From positions 1 to 64,000 of the forward strand of contig JAZUMF010000077.1 in assembly GCA_045603485.1 (NCBI GenBank): a stretch of DNA of 64,000 nucleotides, given 5' to 3'. Positions 33,729-42,977 of the stretch are shown here, in pieces (position 1 is the first letter of the stretch; the number at the start of each line of letters is the position of its first letter). This DNA comes from RGIG5952 sp045603485 (GTDB taxonomy: Bacteria > Verrucomicrobiota > Kiritimatiellia > RFP12 > JAAYLN01). The notes beneath the pieces are model-generated. The model was not told the origin of the DNA. It searched no databases and was given only the letters and a program-made list of their open reading frames with translations. A program made the position numbers and the translations under genes.

Positions 33729-34952
33729 TCAAACTGCCTTGACCGCAATGCCGCCCAGTTTTCCGTGCTGCCACAGAATCCATAGGAACGGATCGAGGAC
33801 GCGAAGAGAGTGCGGGAAGTCCTTCTTCAGCGAAAGCGCACCAGAAGAAGAGGCGATCACAGGCTTTCCATGTGCATCCAGCTGGAACGGCTCTACGCCA
33901 AGTGCGCTCGTCGCGAAACACGCATGGTAGCGGAACGACGATTCCAAATCGTCCGCAGTCGCCCGAAGATTCGTCGTCCTCATCCATTTCAAGATGTCGC
34001 GGGAATTGTTCTCGATGTCGGGTAGCACCAGGCGTCCTGGAACGGACAAGTCGGTGTTGAAGCGCTCGTCAAGCCAGTCGACAGGAACCGTCTCGTCACC
34101 CTTTGCCAGTTCATCGACCTTGGAAACGCATAGAGCAACCGGCATCTTCGTTTTTCCGCGTCCGCGCTTGAACCAGGACAAAACGCTGTTGGCGGATTCG
34201 TTGGCCTTGCTTTGGACTTCCTTCGGGTCGAGCATGACGATCGCCCCTTTCGCGAGTTTCTTCAACACGGGATAATTCTTCTCTAATGCGCCTATCGATC
34301 CGCCCTGCGCGTGCTCACCGGCCGTATCCGTGACGGCGACAAGCAATCCCTTCTTTGAAAAAAGGGGCTCGTCGAACATCCGCTTGAAATGGTGCAGATA
34401 ATCCACGGACAGCAAAAGCGGCGGATGCTCGTCGTCTCGCTTCGTGGAGTCCAACGTCTGGTGCCGCTGGTAGAGGTTAGTCTCGTAAACGATGTAGGGG
34501 TTGTCCACCGAGGCGTCGTCTGCGTTGGCGGGGTTAGAATACTCGACAAACGCCCATTTCCAGTAGCCGTTGTCAGTCCCATCGCCCCAGAACCCCTCGT
34601 TCACCAGACGATGCTTCAGGGTCGCGAGTAAATGGCTTTTGCCAGAACTCGACGCCCCGACGATGATGATGGGGAACAGTTCATGCGTGAATACCTCCGG
34701 CGGCATCGGAATCCCCCTCCGATTGGAATAGCAATGCGCATTTGGACACTGCTTGCCGCGCTGAAGCGACTGCTTTGTGTAGCAGAACGGGCAGACGGCA
34801 GTCTTCTCTCCATACTCTGCATCCGGCGGAGTTGTGGTGGCCCCCGTTGTACTTGCGGATGTCGTGGGAGCGGAGCCGGATGCCGCACCCGAAGAAGGCG
34901 ATAGTGTCGCGAACGGGTCGGTTGTCGTAGTCGTGATGAAATGTCCGGCCAT
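33729..34952 (-). CDS. P-loop GTPase with zinc ribbon (double-GTPase type)
   Basis: 407 residues. A Thr/Ser/Ala-rich start leads into a zinc ribbon (C54, C57, C69, C74). P-loop GASSSGKS at 99-106, a G3-like DTAGEHAQGG and a G4-like SKVD show a TRAFAC-type GTPase. Its length is short for a tandem double GTPase, so it may hold one full and one collapsed domain. In the described conflict systems these GTPases act as switches beside GAP1 proteins, exactly the neighbour here. Cytoplasmic, no TM helix. Confidence 0.7.
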   Translation of the reverse strand: MAGHFITTTTTDPFATLSPSSGAASGSAPTTSASTTGATTTPPDAEYGEKTAVCPFCYTKQSLQRGKQCPNAHCYSNRRGIPMPPEVFTHELFPIIIVGASSSGKSHLLATLKHRLVNEGFWGDGTDNGYWKWAFVEYSNPANADDASVDNPYIVYETNLYQRHQTLDSTKRDDEHPPLLLSVDYLHHFKRMFDEPLFSKKGLLVAVTDTAGEHAQGGSIGALEKNYPVLKKLAKGAIVMLDPKEVQSKANESANSVLSWFKRGRGKTKMPVALCVSKVDELAKGDETVPVDWLDERFNTDLSVPGRLVLPDIENNSRDILKWMRTTNLRATADDLESSFRYHACFATSALGVEPFQLDAHGKPVIASSSGALSLKKDFPHSLRVLDPFLWILWQHGKLGGIAVKAV

Positions 34953-34974
34953 GTTTTTGTTCCTTTCTAAAAAA

Positions 34975-36570
34975 TCAGGGAAGTGTCCTTGATGTCCTGT
35001 ATCTGACGATTACTTCACCGCAAAGGGCGGAATCCGCAACGGAAACCTCGACATCGTCCTTGCATCTCGCGTCCCAGTCGGCTGGAAATGTGAAAAACTC
35101 GCCGGGGGCAATTCCGCCGGACGCAACCGAAAACGAACAGGTGCGTCCGTTCGGTTTCCCGATGGTTACCATTAGGGAAGGAACAGCCGAACCATCGTCC
35201 ATGCAAACCGTCATGCCATGCTCATGGCTCCAAAGGGACTTCTTCTGACTCCCGGTGGAAACGAATAGGATTCTCGCTGTTTCCTGGCGCTTGATGCGCG
35301 ATGCGGGGCCGCGCACCTCGTGTTTCCCGCAAAACCGTCTAACGGCCTGGATCGTCGCGGCATCAACCTCCTCCAATGAATGGAAGTAGAAACTCGCCGT
35401 ATCGTTGTCCTCGCGAGACCAGTAACGCGGTTCCAGCCCGGACCTAGAAATCACGACTTCGGGGACGCCATCAGGCCAGTTGGGAATGGACAGCTTCGGA
35501 CGGCCATCCTGCATGAAGACGTAGCCCTCCCCCACCGCTGGCGGCTCCACCACCCGCTCCACCACCACCGCGCACTCGACAGGATCAAGCCGCTTCCCGG
35601 CGACCGTTACCTCCAGCGAATATTTGCGCGATTCACCAGCGCGAACGGATTCGTCCTCAAACGAATCTTTTCCAGAAACGTCCCAGTTTCTTCCGTCATC
35701 GCGGAGAAGCCGCGTTTCCACCTTCGCCGCCACATCCCATGTCGGATTCCGCCATGAGAGGGAAACAATTCCAAAAGAGTCGTTTCCCGCAGCCTCCATG
35801 CAATGGAATCCTTTTATTGGCTCGGTGCAGATGACATCGGGAATCAAGGACATTGTTTTCCCGTTGACCTTCTCCTTAAAGCAAGCGGCAACCGCGTATG
35901 TAACTGGGACGCCCAATGGCACATTTTCGTCCCTGATACTGGACTCTACAGTATCCATGATTTTTACGCCATCGGAAAAAGCCGAAAAACGCCCAGGGCC
36001 AATTTTCCTCGCGATTGAATACTTGCCATCCCGCCTATGGAGCACGTCGCTCCACGACAAGACAACCTTTGCAGGACCCAAATGCGAGGCCTCGGCAGAA
36101 AGGCCTGACACCATGGGAAGACTGTCAAAGATTCGATGAAAAGCCCGCTCTTCACAATCCTGAACGAGTTTTTTATGCGTCTCCGTCGAAATCCCGATGT
36201 TTTCCCATTTGGCGATCAAGGTGCGCGCTTCCTCAAAAGCCTCCTTTTTGCACAGCGCCTGAAGAGCTGGTCCGTTTTCCGTTAGAAATGTCTTTTCCCA
36301 TTCATGGGCAAGTGCTGAAAACTTAGTTGATGCATCATGCCCAAAGGACGACAATTCTCCAAGCAACCTTTTGGCTGTTTTCAGGTCTCCATTGTCCAAA
36401 GCCCTGTCAAATTCACGGGCCGCTTCCTGAAAGAGAGACATGGCCCCCGTTCCGCCAGTTTCTGGACAAACGGAAAGGCGTCGGCTTCCGCAAACAGGGC
36501 ACTCCGACAATGCCCCGGCCTCTCCAAGGACATAGTTGCAGTCTCGGCAGATATACGCAAACGAAGACAT
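34975..36570 (-). CDS. zinc-ribbon, helical-repeat, beta-domain protein
   Basis: 531 residues. Zinc ribbon at the N-terminus (CRDCNYVL, then CPVCGSRR), a helical TPR-like block (about 45-150, GDLKTAKRLLGELSSFG), then several beta domains with fibronectin/Ig-like strand patterns (KVVLSWSDVLHRRDGKYSIA, VSLSWRNPTWDV). No enzyme motif. It lies 22 bases upstream of the GTPase gene and may be its scaffold or target adaptor. Confidence 0.55.
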   Translation of the reverse strand: MSSFAYICRDCNYVLGEAGALSECPVCGSRRLSVCPETGGTGAMSLFQEAAREFDRALDNGDLKTAKRLLGELSSFGHDASTKFSALAHEWEKTFLTENGPALQALCKKEAFEEARTLIAKWENIGISTETHKKLVQDCEERAFHRIFDSLPMVSGLSAEASHLGPAKVVLSWSDVLHRRDGKYSIARKIGPGRFSAFSDGVKIMDTVESSIRDENVPLGVPVTYAVAACFKEKVNGKTMSLIPDVICTEPIKGFHCMEAAGNDSFGIVSLSWRNPTWDVAAKVETRLLRDDGRNWDVSGKDSFEDESVRAGESRKYSLEVTVAGKRLDPVECAVVVERVVEPPAVGEGYVFMQDGRPKLSIPNWPDGVPEVVISRSGLEPRYWSREDNDTASFYFHSLEEVDAATIQAVRRFCGKHEVRGPASRIKRQETARILFVSTGSQKKSLWSHEHGMTVCMDDGSAVPSLMVTIGKPNGRTCSFSVASGGIAPGEFFTFPADWDARCKDDVEVSVADSALCGEVIVRYRTSRTLP

Positions 36571-36588
36571 GGGATTCTTTCGGAGAAA

Positions 36589-38052
36589 TTAGAAAAGCCC
36601 AAAAAATCTCTTCCTAGTCTCCTCGCCATCGTCTGTAGTTGTACCTGCCTCAGAGACATGATTATCATGTTGCTCCGAAGAAGGCATTACATCGGGCTTT
36701 GGCAAAGATTCGCCATCATTCTCTGTTTTGCATGGCGGAAGAGGGTTTACTGATGACAGAGTTTCCGAGATTTCACACTGCTTTGTAGGCGGATTATCGC
36801 CCTCTTGCTCTTGACGGGAACTACTTGGCAGAACTCCGTTCTCAGAAGAAATTTCTTCATTTACGACAGAATTTATTACCGCCGGAATATCCTCGTGCCA
36901 CGGTTCCCCGACATTAATCACGGCGAATGGCACAACTTTTCGTCCATCCAAGCGAATCAAATAAGCTGGCATAGTCACTTCGTCGGCCAAATCCCTCTCC
37001 GTGAAGGACGTCAGGTTGTGGACTTCGCAACACCCTTTGGCCAACTGTACGGAACAGGCCCTGTAACCATTCTCGCAGTGTTCGTGACCGTTGATGAACA
37101 CGGAAATGGATTCCATTGGATGATTTAGACCATTTTTAGACTGAAACAACGAAAGGCCATTTAGCATTTCTATGAAGCCTGCAAAGTTCTGAACGCCCAT
37201 TTCGGATGTCTTAGAATAGCGGTTCGGAGCCTTGCTGGGCTTGTCGGTGCGCAATCTGCACCAGGAGAAGTCTTGTGCGCACGGCGGCGACCAAATAGTC
37301 AAGTCCATGCCAAGACGGTTCTGGAGATCCGAATGTGGCACGGCGCCATGCGCCATTAGAATGCCATTGGAAAGCAATGCCGCGGCGGGGCAGCAAAGTT
37401 GCACAAACCTGGCAAATGCACGAGCCAAAAAAGCATCGGCGGAACACAGACTATCGCCGGATTCGTCTTCCGCAAACCTCTCGGCGAAATCAGCGGGGGA
37501 GACGGAAGCCGTAATGCGCCCATCGGCTAAGCAATTCAATGCCACGTCATGGTCGCCACGGACAAGCAAGACACGCAATCCTTCACGCTGCTCATCTTTC
37601 CCAAGAGCCAGACGAAGAACAAAGGCTATGCATTCTGCGGAATTGGGCCCACGGTCAATCAAATCGCCCAGAATGAAAAGGATTGGCTTTTTGCCAGGAC
37701 AGCCGCCGCCGTCCCCGCACTCCGCCAAGGCCCTGTCAGCACACGCCACAAGCGATTCCAAGTCGCCGTGTATGTCGCTCGCGACAAATACGACGTCGTT
37801 TTCCTGCGGGATAAATATCTGGCAAGTGCCGTATGGCGCTTTCACGACATCGGCGAATTGCGGGTTTCTTGGGTCTGGAGCGGCTTGGAAAAGCCCTGGA
37901 AACAAACTCGCCCTGATTTCATCCCGCTTGTCACCTACCGGCGTGGCAAGAATCTTTGCAGCGGCAAACAATGCCTGTTGGGCAATAGACGCTTTCGCCA
38001 GATGCAGGGTATCGAGTGTTTTCGCGCTTGCCGAATGGATGCTCATTTGCAA
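36589..38052 (-). CDS. PPP-family metallophosphatase (Ser/Thr phosphatase-like)
   Basis: 487 residues. Metal-binding motifs in order: SDIHGDLE (D93, H95), LGDLIDRGPN (D130, D133), RGDHD at 165-169 in place of the usual GNHE, LMAHGAVP and FINGHEHCENG. The GNHE to GDHD change removes the usual Asn ligand and may alter activity. About 110 C-terminal residues are disordered, acidic and Ser/Thr-rich, ending KRFFGLF. Likely removes phosphates placed by one of the two cluster kinases. Confidence 0.8.
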   Translation of the reverse strand: MQMSIHSASAKTLDTLHLAKASIAQQALFAAAKILATPVGDKRDEIRASLFPGLFQAAPDPRNPQFADVVKAPYGTCQIFIPQENDVVFVASDIHGDLESLVACADRALAECGDGGGCPGKKPILFILGDLIDRGPNSAECIAFVLRLALGKDEQREGLRVLLVRGDHDVALNCLADGRITASVSPADFAERFAEDESGDSLCSADAFLARAFARFVQLCCPAAALLSNGILMAHGAVPHSDLQNRLGMDLTIWSPPCAQDFSWCRLRTDKPSKAPNRYSKTSEMGVQNFAGFIEMLNGLSLFQSKNGLNHPMESISVFINGHEHCENGYRACSVQLAKGCCEVHNLTSFTERDLADEVTMPAYLIRLDGRKVVPFAVINVGEPWHEDIPAVINSVVNEEISSENGVLPSSSRQEQEGDNPPTKQCEISETLSSVNPLPPCKTENDGESLPKPDVMPSSEQHDNHVSEAGTTTDDGEETRKRFFGLF

Positions 38053-38089
38053 AACCTTTCTTTGGGAGTGTACTCTAAAAAGTGGTCTA

Positions 38090-39475
38090 TCACATAAACG
38101 ACACCTTCATGGCTCCGCGTACAGGGCCGATGGAGAGAGTGTCGCCGACATTGAGTTGACTTTTCTCGCCGAGCCTTTTGCCATTGAGAAATGTAGGATT
38201 CTTGGCTCCCGTCGGGGCGACGAACCACTTGTCCCCCTCCTTTGTCAGGAGAAACTGCGGAATACTTCCCGTAAAACGCGCGTCATCGCCGATGACACGG
38301 CTCAACGTGTCTTTGTTGGGGCCAAAGTTTCCGCCTGTTGAAAACTTGCCGACAGCACCTGACAGAACTAGTCTTCCTTGTGTCGGCGGAGTTTTCGTAC
38401 AAATGCACGGGTAATGGCCACACCGAGGACACTTTGGAGGCGGAGGTGGTGGTTTCGGGCAAATGCACGGATAATGTCCACATCTGGGACACTTGGGAGG
38501 TGGTGGCGCCACTATCGGATTCTTCAAACGAACAACCTCGTCATGAATGGCATTCATGGTTGGTCTTTTTGCAGGATCCGGATTCCATGCCGCTTTCAGT
38601 ATGTTTTCAAAAGCGTCGCTTTTGACTTCCCCGAGGAATGGGATTTTCTTGCCAATGAAATCATGATTCCCGAAAACCGCTGCCTTTGGATAACCATCCC
38701 CTCCGTCTTCAAGACTTGAAGAGAATGGGTGAACGCCCGCCAGCAGTTGACAAAGAATGCTTGCCGCAGTAAAAACGTCAGAGGCTGGAACCGGAACCTT
38801 GCCACGTAGGTGCTCAGGGGAGAAATAACCTGCTGTTCCGACATAACCGGAATACTTCTCGCCCGTCCTCTCGTCAATTTCCGCCCAAGGCGCGGGGCGG
38901 TCGGCCAGCACGGAACCATCCATGTCAACAAGAAGCGGTTTGAGCAGAAGAGAGCCGTCCGTTGTGGTGACGCGAGTCATCTGGACGTTCTCCGGCTTTA
39001 GGTCGCCATGGACAATCTTCACGCGATGGAGGCGACTCATGGCGAACGTGAAAATGTTGGCCGCCATTTTCCGTTCCTCCCATGTCAATGGGCGTCCGTC
39101 AATTCCGCTTTCAATCAAATCGGCCAGATTGATGTTCCCTGAAACGAACGGGAATACCTGGAAAAGCATTGGGAACGGATTCTTCCTCCCGTTCGAAACC
39201 AGCGGGGCGCTGAACACATCCTCAGCATACACCGATTGCTGCTTCATGTCGTGGTCGTTTTCGAGACGTCGGTTCAGCTCGACCTCATAGTCGAGATAGG
39301 CCTGGTACATCCCGCTAGAACTCTTGGGCGAAAGATACGCCTTCAGGAACATCTTGCGCCCCGACGAATCCGTGGCCACGTGGGACACGGCCGTAGGGCC
39401 CTTGGAGATGAACTTTCCTATGACGTATGTCCCCTTGTTGCCGGTGACTTTGTCGTTTTCCTTTGGCATTGGCAT
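38090..39475 (-). CDS. Ser/Thr protein kinase with zinc knuckles and FHA domain
   Basis: 461 residues. Kinase domain about 15-325: ATP lysine K45, catalytic HGDLKPENV (D158, K160, N163), and DMDG (D184) in place of DFG. The glycine loop is weak (SKGPTAV). Then a Pro-rich linker holds two copies of PPKCPRCGHYPCIC, each able to bind zinc. The C-terminal about 105 residues are a derived FHA domain with the same NPTFLNGKR end motif as the separate FHA proteins of the cluster. No TM helix. Likely the cytoplasmic kinase of the phospho-relay. Confidence 0.85.
   Translation of the reverse strand: MPMPKENDKVTGNKGTYVIGKFISKGPTAVSHVATDSSGRKMFLKAYLSPKSSSGMYQAYLDYEVELNRRLENDHDMKQQSVYAEDVFSAPLVSNGRKNPFPMLFQVFPFVSGNINLADLIESGIDGRPLTWEERKMAANIFTFAMSRLHRVKIVHGDLKPENVQMTRVTTTDGSLLLKPLLVDMDGSVLADRPAPWAEIDERTGEKYSGYVGTAGYFSPEHLRGKVPVPASDVFTAASILCQLLAGVHPFSSSLEDGGDGYPKAAVFGNHDFIGKKIPFLGEVKSDAFENILKAAWNPDPAKRPTMNAIHDEVVRLKNPIVAPPPPKCPRCGHYPCICPKPPPPPPKCPRCGHYPCICTKTPPTQGRLVLSGAVGKFSTGGNFGPNKDTLSRVIGDDARFTGSIPQFLLTKEGDKWFVAPTGAKNPTFLNGKRLGEKSQLNVGDTLSIGPVRGAMKVSFM
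38397..38512 (-). repeat. tandem repeat coding for the two zinc knuckles
   Basis: Two near-identical units (about 54 bases) sharing CAAATGCACGG and CCACA words, separated by proline codons. In-frame duplication inside the kinase-FHA gene. Confidence 0.7.
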
Positions 39476-39505
39476 GGTTGAAACACCTTTTCTTAGTTGG
39501 TTGAC

Positions 39506-40318
39506 TTAAACAAATTCAGCATCGTCCAGTATGTCTGTGCCATCCTCCATCTGCAAACCACACGCACGGCAAAATGACTTGGCATTATGAACTAGCTCTT
39601 TCATTAAAAGAGCCTTGTCATGCACGAAATGGGAAAAGGCCTGCTGCGGGTTATTGTCGGAACCAATGGTAATTGCCACGTATTCCAGTTTGTCAATCGT
39701 ATTGTCCAACAGCATGTACCCATTCCAGCCAAATCCGCTGAAATCTGGAGCATAGATTATCACGCAAAGCTTGTTTTGCAAAATTGCGGGAATGACATCG
39801 TCGCCAGTTTTTCCAGGATATGAAGGCAATGTCCCGACAAACTTCGTTCCATTATCGTTACATCCATGAAATGAAGCATTCGTGAAAACAACAACAGAAC
39901 GCCGCGCTTGCGTACGATAACGCCATTTCCAATCATCTTCGGACTCACCTCTTTGAGATTCCCCAATTTCAGCAAGCGCGTTCAGGGCATCAAGCAGGTC
40001 ATGTGACTCATTGCCACCGCCCTCCGCAGCAAGGGAACTCAACTGCGCACAGACTTCTTCGTGGCTTCTAGTGAATGGATTAGCCACAATCCAGTTGTCC
40101 TCACCATCCGCCGTAAAATCGCGATACCCATAGACGGCGGCGCGGCAATTCCAGGATATTTCCGGCTCAATTTCGCCATTCTGAAGCATTTCAAAGAAGT
40201 GTGCTACGCATTCACTAATATCACCAATACAAGACCGCATTGATGACGTGACATCGAGAAGAAAAACGATGTCGGCATCCCCTTTTATCTTTCGGTGTGG
40301 ATTTGAGATCAGTGCCAT
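39506..40318 (-). CDS. vWA-domain protein (DxTxS MIDAS), paralogue 2
   Basis: About 270 residues from ATG 40318, chosen because it aligns with the paralogue start; ATG 40345 would add nine residues. MIDAS residues D22, T24, S26 in FLLDVTSSM. The conserved mid block YGYRDFTADGEDNW and AAEGGGNESHDLLDALNALA match the vWA form found with alpha-kinase-type and stress proteins. A strong hairpin separates it from the upstream paralogue, so it may be made at a lower level. Ends with a short acidic tail. Confidence 0.8.
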   Translation of the reverse strand: MALISNPHRKIKGDADIVFLLDVTSSMRSCIGDISECVAHFFEMLQNGEIEPEISWNCRAAVYGYRDFTADGEDNWIVANPFTRSHEEVCAQLSSLAAEGGGNESHDLLDALNALAEIGESQRGESEDDWKWRYRTQARRSVVVFTNASFHGCNDNGTKFVGTLPSYPGKTGDDVIPAILQNKLCVIIYAPDFSGFGWNGYMLLDNTIDKLEYVAITIGSDNNPQQAFSHFVHDKALLMKELVHNAKSFCRACGLQMEDGTDILDDAEFV

Positions 40319-40351
40319 TGTGAGCAACTTTTCACAGAAAAGCATTGGGCA

Positions 40352-40390
40352 ATTGCCCGTATCCCGTCCTTAATCCGGGATACGGGCAAT
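40352..40390 (-). terminator. 15-base perfect hairpin between two vWA genes
   Basis: ATTGCCCGTATCCCG (40352-40366) and CGGGATACGGGCAAT (40376-40390) pair perfectly over a nine-base loop. No long T run follows on either side, so it may act as an attenuator or RNA-stability element rather than a full terminator. Confidence 0.6.
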
Positions 40391-40400
40391 CGGTCATTCG

Positions 40401-41303
40401 TTAGAAATCAGTAGGAGCCTCACTCGGAGAAGCGCCCAGTCCCATATCAGCCGACTCCATGGATGCACTGGAGGTTCCGGCAGAACTCCAGGTATCTGCG
40501 GACTCGACCAATTCGCTCTCATCCAAGGTCGCGGCCACTGCAGAAGCAGAGACCGACTTCGCAAGCTGGGCAAGGGTTTTCTTGAAGTTCGCCCTGTCGC
40601 CCGTAAACTGAGCTAGTGCCCGTTGCGGGTCATTGTCGGAGCCAATTGGAATTGCCTCGTATTCCAACATGTCAACGGCGTCGTCCAGCTTTGCGTATCC
40701 ATTCCAGCCAAATCCGCTGAAATCTGGAGCATAAACGCTTACGCGAAGCTTGTTTTGAAGAATCGCGTTGACGACATCTTCGCCGTTTTTGCTGGAATCG
40801 GAGGCAAGTTTCTTGACAAACTCCATGCCGTCCTCGCTGCATCCGTGGAATGTGGCATCCGTGAAAACGACCACACAACGCGCCGCCTGGGTGTGGTAAC
40901 GCCATTTCCAGGAATCTTCGGAGCCTCCTTTCGGAGATTCTCCGATTTCAGCAATCTTGTTCAGCGCATCAAGGAGATCTTCAGGTTCATCGCCTCCCCC
41001 CGTCGCCACGAGGGCACCTAACTGGGCACGGACTTCTTCTGGACTTCTCGTGAAAGGATTGGTTACGAGCCAGTTGTCAGCCCCGTCCGCCTCGAAGTCG
41101 CGGTATCCGTAGACGGTTGCGCGCCAATCGCGAATCGGAGCGACCTCCTGCGGTTTTTCGGGGTTCTTGAGGGATTCAAGGAAACGGGCGACATTTTCCT
41201 TCACGTCATTGATGCATGAGGCCATTGACCCTGTGGCATCAAGAAGGAAGACGATGTCGGCGATTCCTTTGATTTTTTGGTTTTTTGCAGTAATTTCAGC
41301 CAT
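40401..41303 (-). CDS. vWA-domain protein (DxTxS MIDAS), paralogue 1
   Basis: About 300 residues from ATG 41303 with an AGGAG site. MIDAS D22, T24, S26 in LLDATGSMASC. The domain carries VYGYRDFEADGADNWLVTNP and ATGGGDEPEDLLDALNKIAE. It is clearly a duplicate of the next gene (shared VYAPDFSGFGWNGY). The last about 50 residues are a low-complexity Ser/Ala/acidic tail, a plausible kinase substrate for FHA binding. Confidence 0.85.
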   Translation of the reverse strand: MAEITAKNQKIKGIADIVFLLDATGSMASCINDVKENVARFLESLKNPEKPQEVAPIRDWRATVYGYRDFEADGADNWLVTNPFTRSPEEVRAQLGALVATGGGDEPEDLLDALNKIAEIGESPKGGSEDSWKWRYHTQAARCVVVFTDATFHGCSEDGMEFVKKLASDSSKNGEDVVNAILQNKLRVSVYAPDFSGFGWNGYAKLDDAVDMLEYEAIPIGSDNDPQRALAQFTGDRANFKKTLAQLAKSVSASAVAATLDESELVESADTWSSAGTSSASMESADMGLGASPSEAPTDF

Positions 41304-41364
41304 GTTTTTCTCCTGTTGTTTGTTTTGGTAGAATGGATTTTCCACAACCATTGTGGACGATTCT

Positions 41365-42545
41365 TCAATCGATTAAGACGGACATCCACGCTCTCCGAAG
41401 CCCAATTGACAGAACGTCTTTTGTTTTCAAAGTAGTTTGCGCAACAATACGCCTTCCGTTTAGAAAAGTCGGATTCTTTCCCGATCCAGGATGAACACAC
41501 CATTTCCCCTTTTCATTTAATTCAAGGATAAATTGCTCAAAACTGTCCGCGAAACGGGCGTCTTCAGCACCGCAAATTTGACTAACCAAAGGCCTTCCGA
41601 CACTAAACTGGCCCCCAAAAGACCTTTTCCCTGCGGAACCTGTCAAGAAAATGCGGGGATGCAACGACCAACCACAGCAAGGGCATGCGCACTCTTTTTC
41701 ATCGAATTCATGTGAACATCTGGGACAAGTCTGAGTTCTTTTGTGCTCCTCATCTGTAGAGTCATCATCTGAAGAAGTCGGCTTGTCGCCCCTCCCCACG
41801 GATGCAATTCCATCATCATCCGAGGCATCTTCCCACATCGGCCAAAAAGGTAAATCGGAGCCTATTGGCCCTTCAAAATATGGATCTTGCGTCCCGGGCG
41901 TCCGTAGCCGTGACATCACAAAATCAAGATGATCCCTGAAATGGTTGAAATCGCGGACAGAGGGTTCGTGTAGGGTTTCAATTAGCGCCTCCGTGAAAAA
42001 CCATGTCCTGCCGCCGAATTCTCGTATGAGGTCTGTCCAGGAGAACTAGACGAAAGCATTGTCGGCCAGACCATTGTGCGTCTGCCATGGCGTCTGACAT
42101 AACGGGTCGCCTTTCCTGAAGCCGCCGCCTCGGCCAATATGTCCGATTCGTCCTCGTAGTGAGTTCGGCAGCAGTCAAGAATGAAGAGTCGGTGCAGACC
42201 GAGAACATCCGTTTTTTTGCGGACATCCCTCGTCGACAGCCCGACAGTTCCCGTATATGTCCCATGCGTATCATAATCAGGGACGGCGAGAATACGTTCT
42301 CCATCACGGTCTGAACCATGTCCGGAAAAATAGAACAAAAGCATGTCACCGGCTGAGGCCTGCTTCTGAAGGTTATCCAGTTCGCTGATGATCATGTCCC
42401 ACGTGGCTTTCTTGTCCACAAGCAACTTGGTCACGTCATAGTGCTTGGAAAACTCATTGTAAAGAACCTCGGCATCCGCCCGCGCGCACTTGAGGCGGTT
42501 TTTAGGATATGTGTTGATGCCGACGAAAAGGGCAAGACGTTTCAT
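41365..42545 (-). CDS. caspase-like protease fused to zinc ribbon and FHA domain (split by a one-base frameshift)
   Basis: From ATG 42545 a caspase (C14) fold begins MKRLALFVGINTYP. Catalytic His is H76 in FYFSGHGSD; catalytic Cys is C126 in FILDCCRTH. The first frame ends at 41982 just after SSPGQTSYENSAAGHGF. One base later, at a T5 run (A5 at 41996-42000), another frame continues exactly as a caspase should (FTEALIETLHEPSVRDF). It then reads through an acidic linker into a zinc ribbon (CPRCSHEF, CPCCGW) and an FHA domain ending at 41365. So one gene of about 393 residues is split by a missing base: either a real mutation or an assembly error. No programmed-slip signal is obvious. Predicted effector of the cluster. 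Confidence 0.75.
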
Positions 42546-42572
42546 GGCGAGAAGTCCTTTTGCAGAGTGTGT

Positions 42573-42944
42573 CTAGTCGATGGAAACGGACATCCTCGCA
42601 CGGTAAACGCCGATGGAAAGGATGTCGCTCGTATTCAACATTGTTTGCGAAACAATACGTTTCCCGTTGAGAAAAGTGGGGTTCTTTCCAGTCCCCGGCA
42701 AAACACTCCACTTTTGGTCTTCGCTTAATTCCAGAACAAACTGCTCGGCGCTGTCGGCGAAGCGGGCATCTTCCTCGCCGCAGATTGAGCGCAGTAGTGA
42801 CCTCCCGACACTAAACCGCCCGCCAAAAGACCGCCTTCCCACAGATCCAACCAGAAGCAGCCGGGTATGCGGCGACCAGTGACAGCAAGGGCATACGCTT
42901 TCACTCTCGTCAAATTCGTGTGAACACTTTGGACATGTCATCAT
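42573..42944 (-). CDS. zinc-ribbon FHA-domain protein
   Basis: 123 residues: zinc ribbon (CPKCSHEF, then CPCCHW) followed by a compact FHA domain. GR at the start of strand 3-4 (FSVGRSL) and the end motif NPTFLNGKR are kept. The canonical SRxH is replaced by FADSAEQF. It is closely related to the C-terminal half of the caspase fusion next door, so one arose from the other by duplication. Expected to bind phosphothreonine peptides. AGGAG site upstream. Confidence 0.8.
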   Translation of the reverse strand: MMTCPKCSHEFDESESVCPCCHWSPHTRLLLVGSVGRRSFGGRFSVGRSLLRSICGEEDARFADSAEQFVLELSEDQKWSVLPGTGKNPTFLNGKRIVSQTMLNTSDILSIGVYRARMSVSID

Positions 42945-42977
42945 CTTGGATCTCTCCTTGGATGTAGGGTTTTCTAA

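Noticed and set aside
41365..41919. A stand-alone FHA protein starting at ATG 41919
   Set aside because: The same frame upstream continues the caspase fold without a stop up to the T5 run, and no ribosome site precedes 41919, so this ATG is internal.
41996..42000. Programmed ribosomal frameshift in the caspase gene
   Set aside because: The slippery run is only five bases and no downstream pseudoknot or internal ribosome-like stimulator is evident; mutation or sequencing error is simpler.
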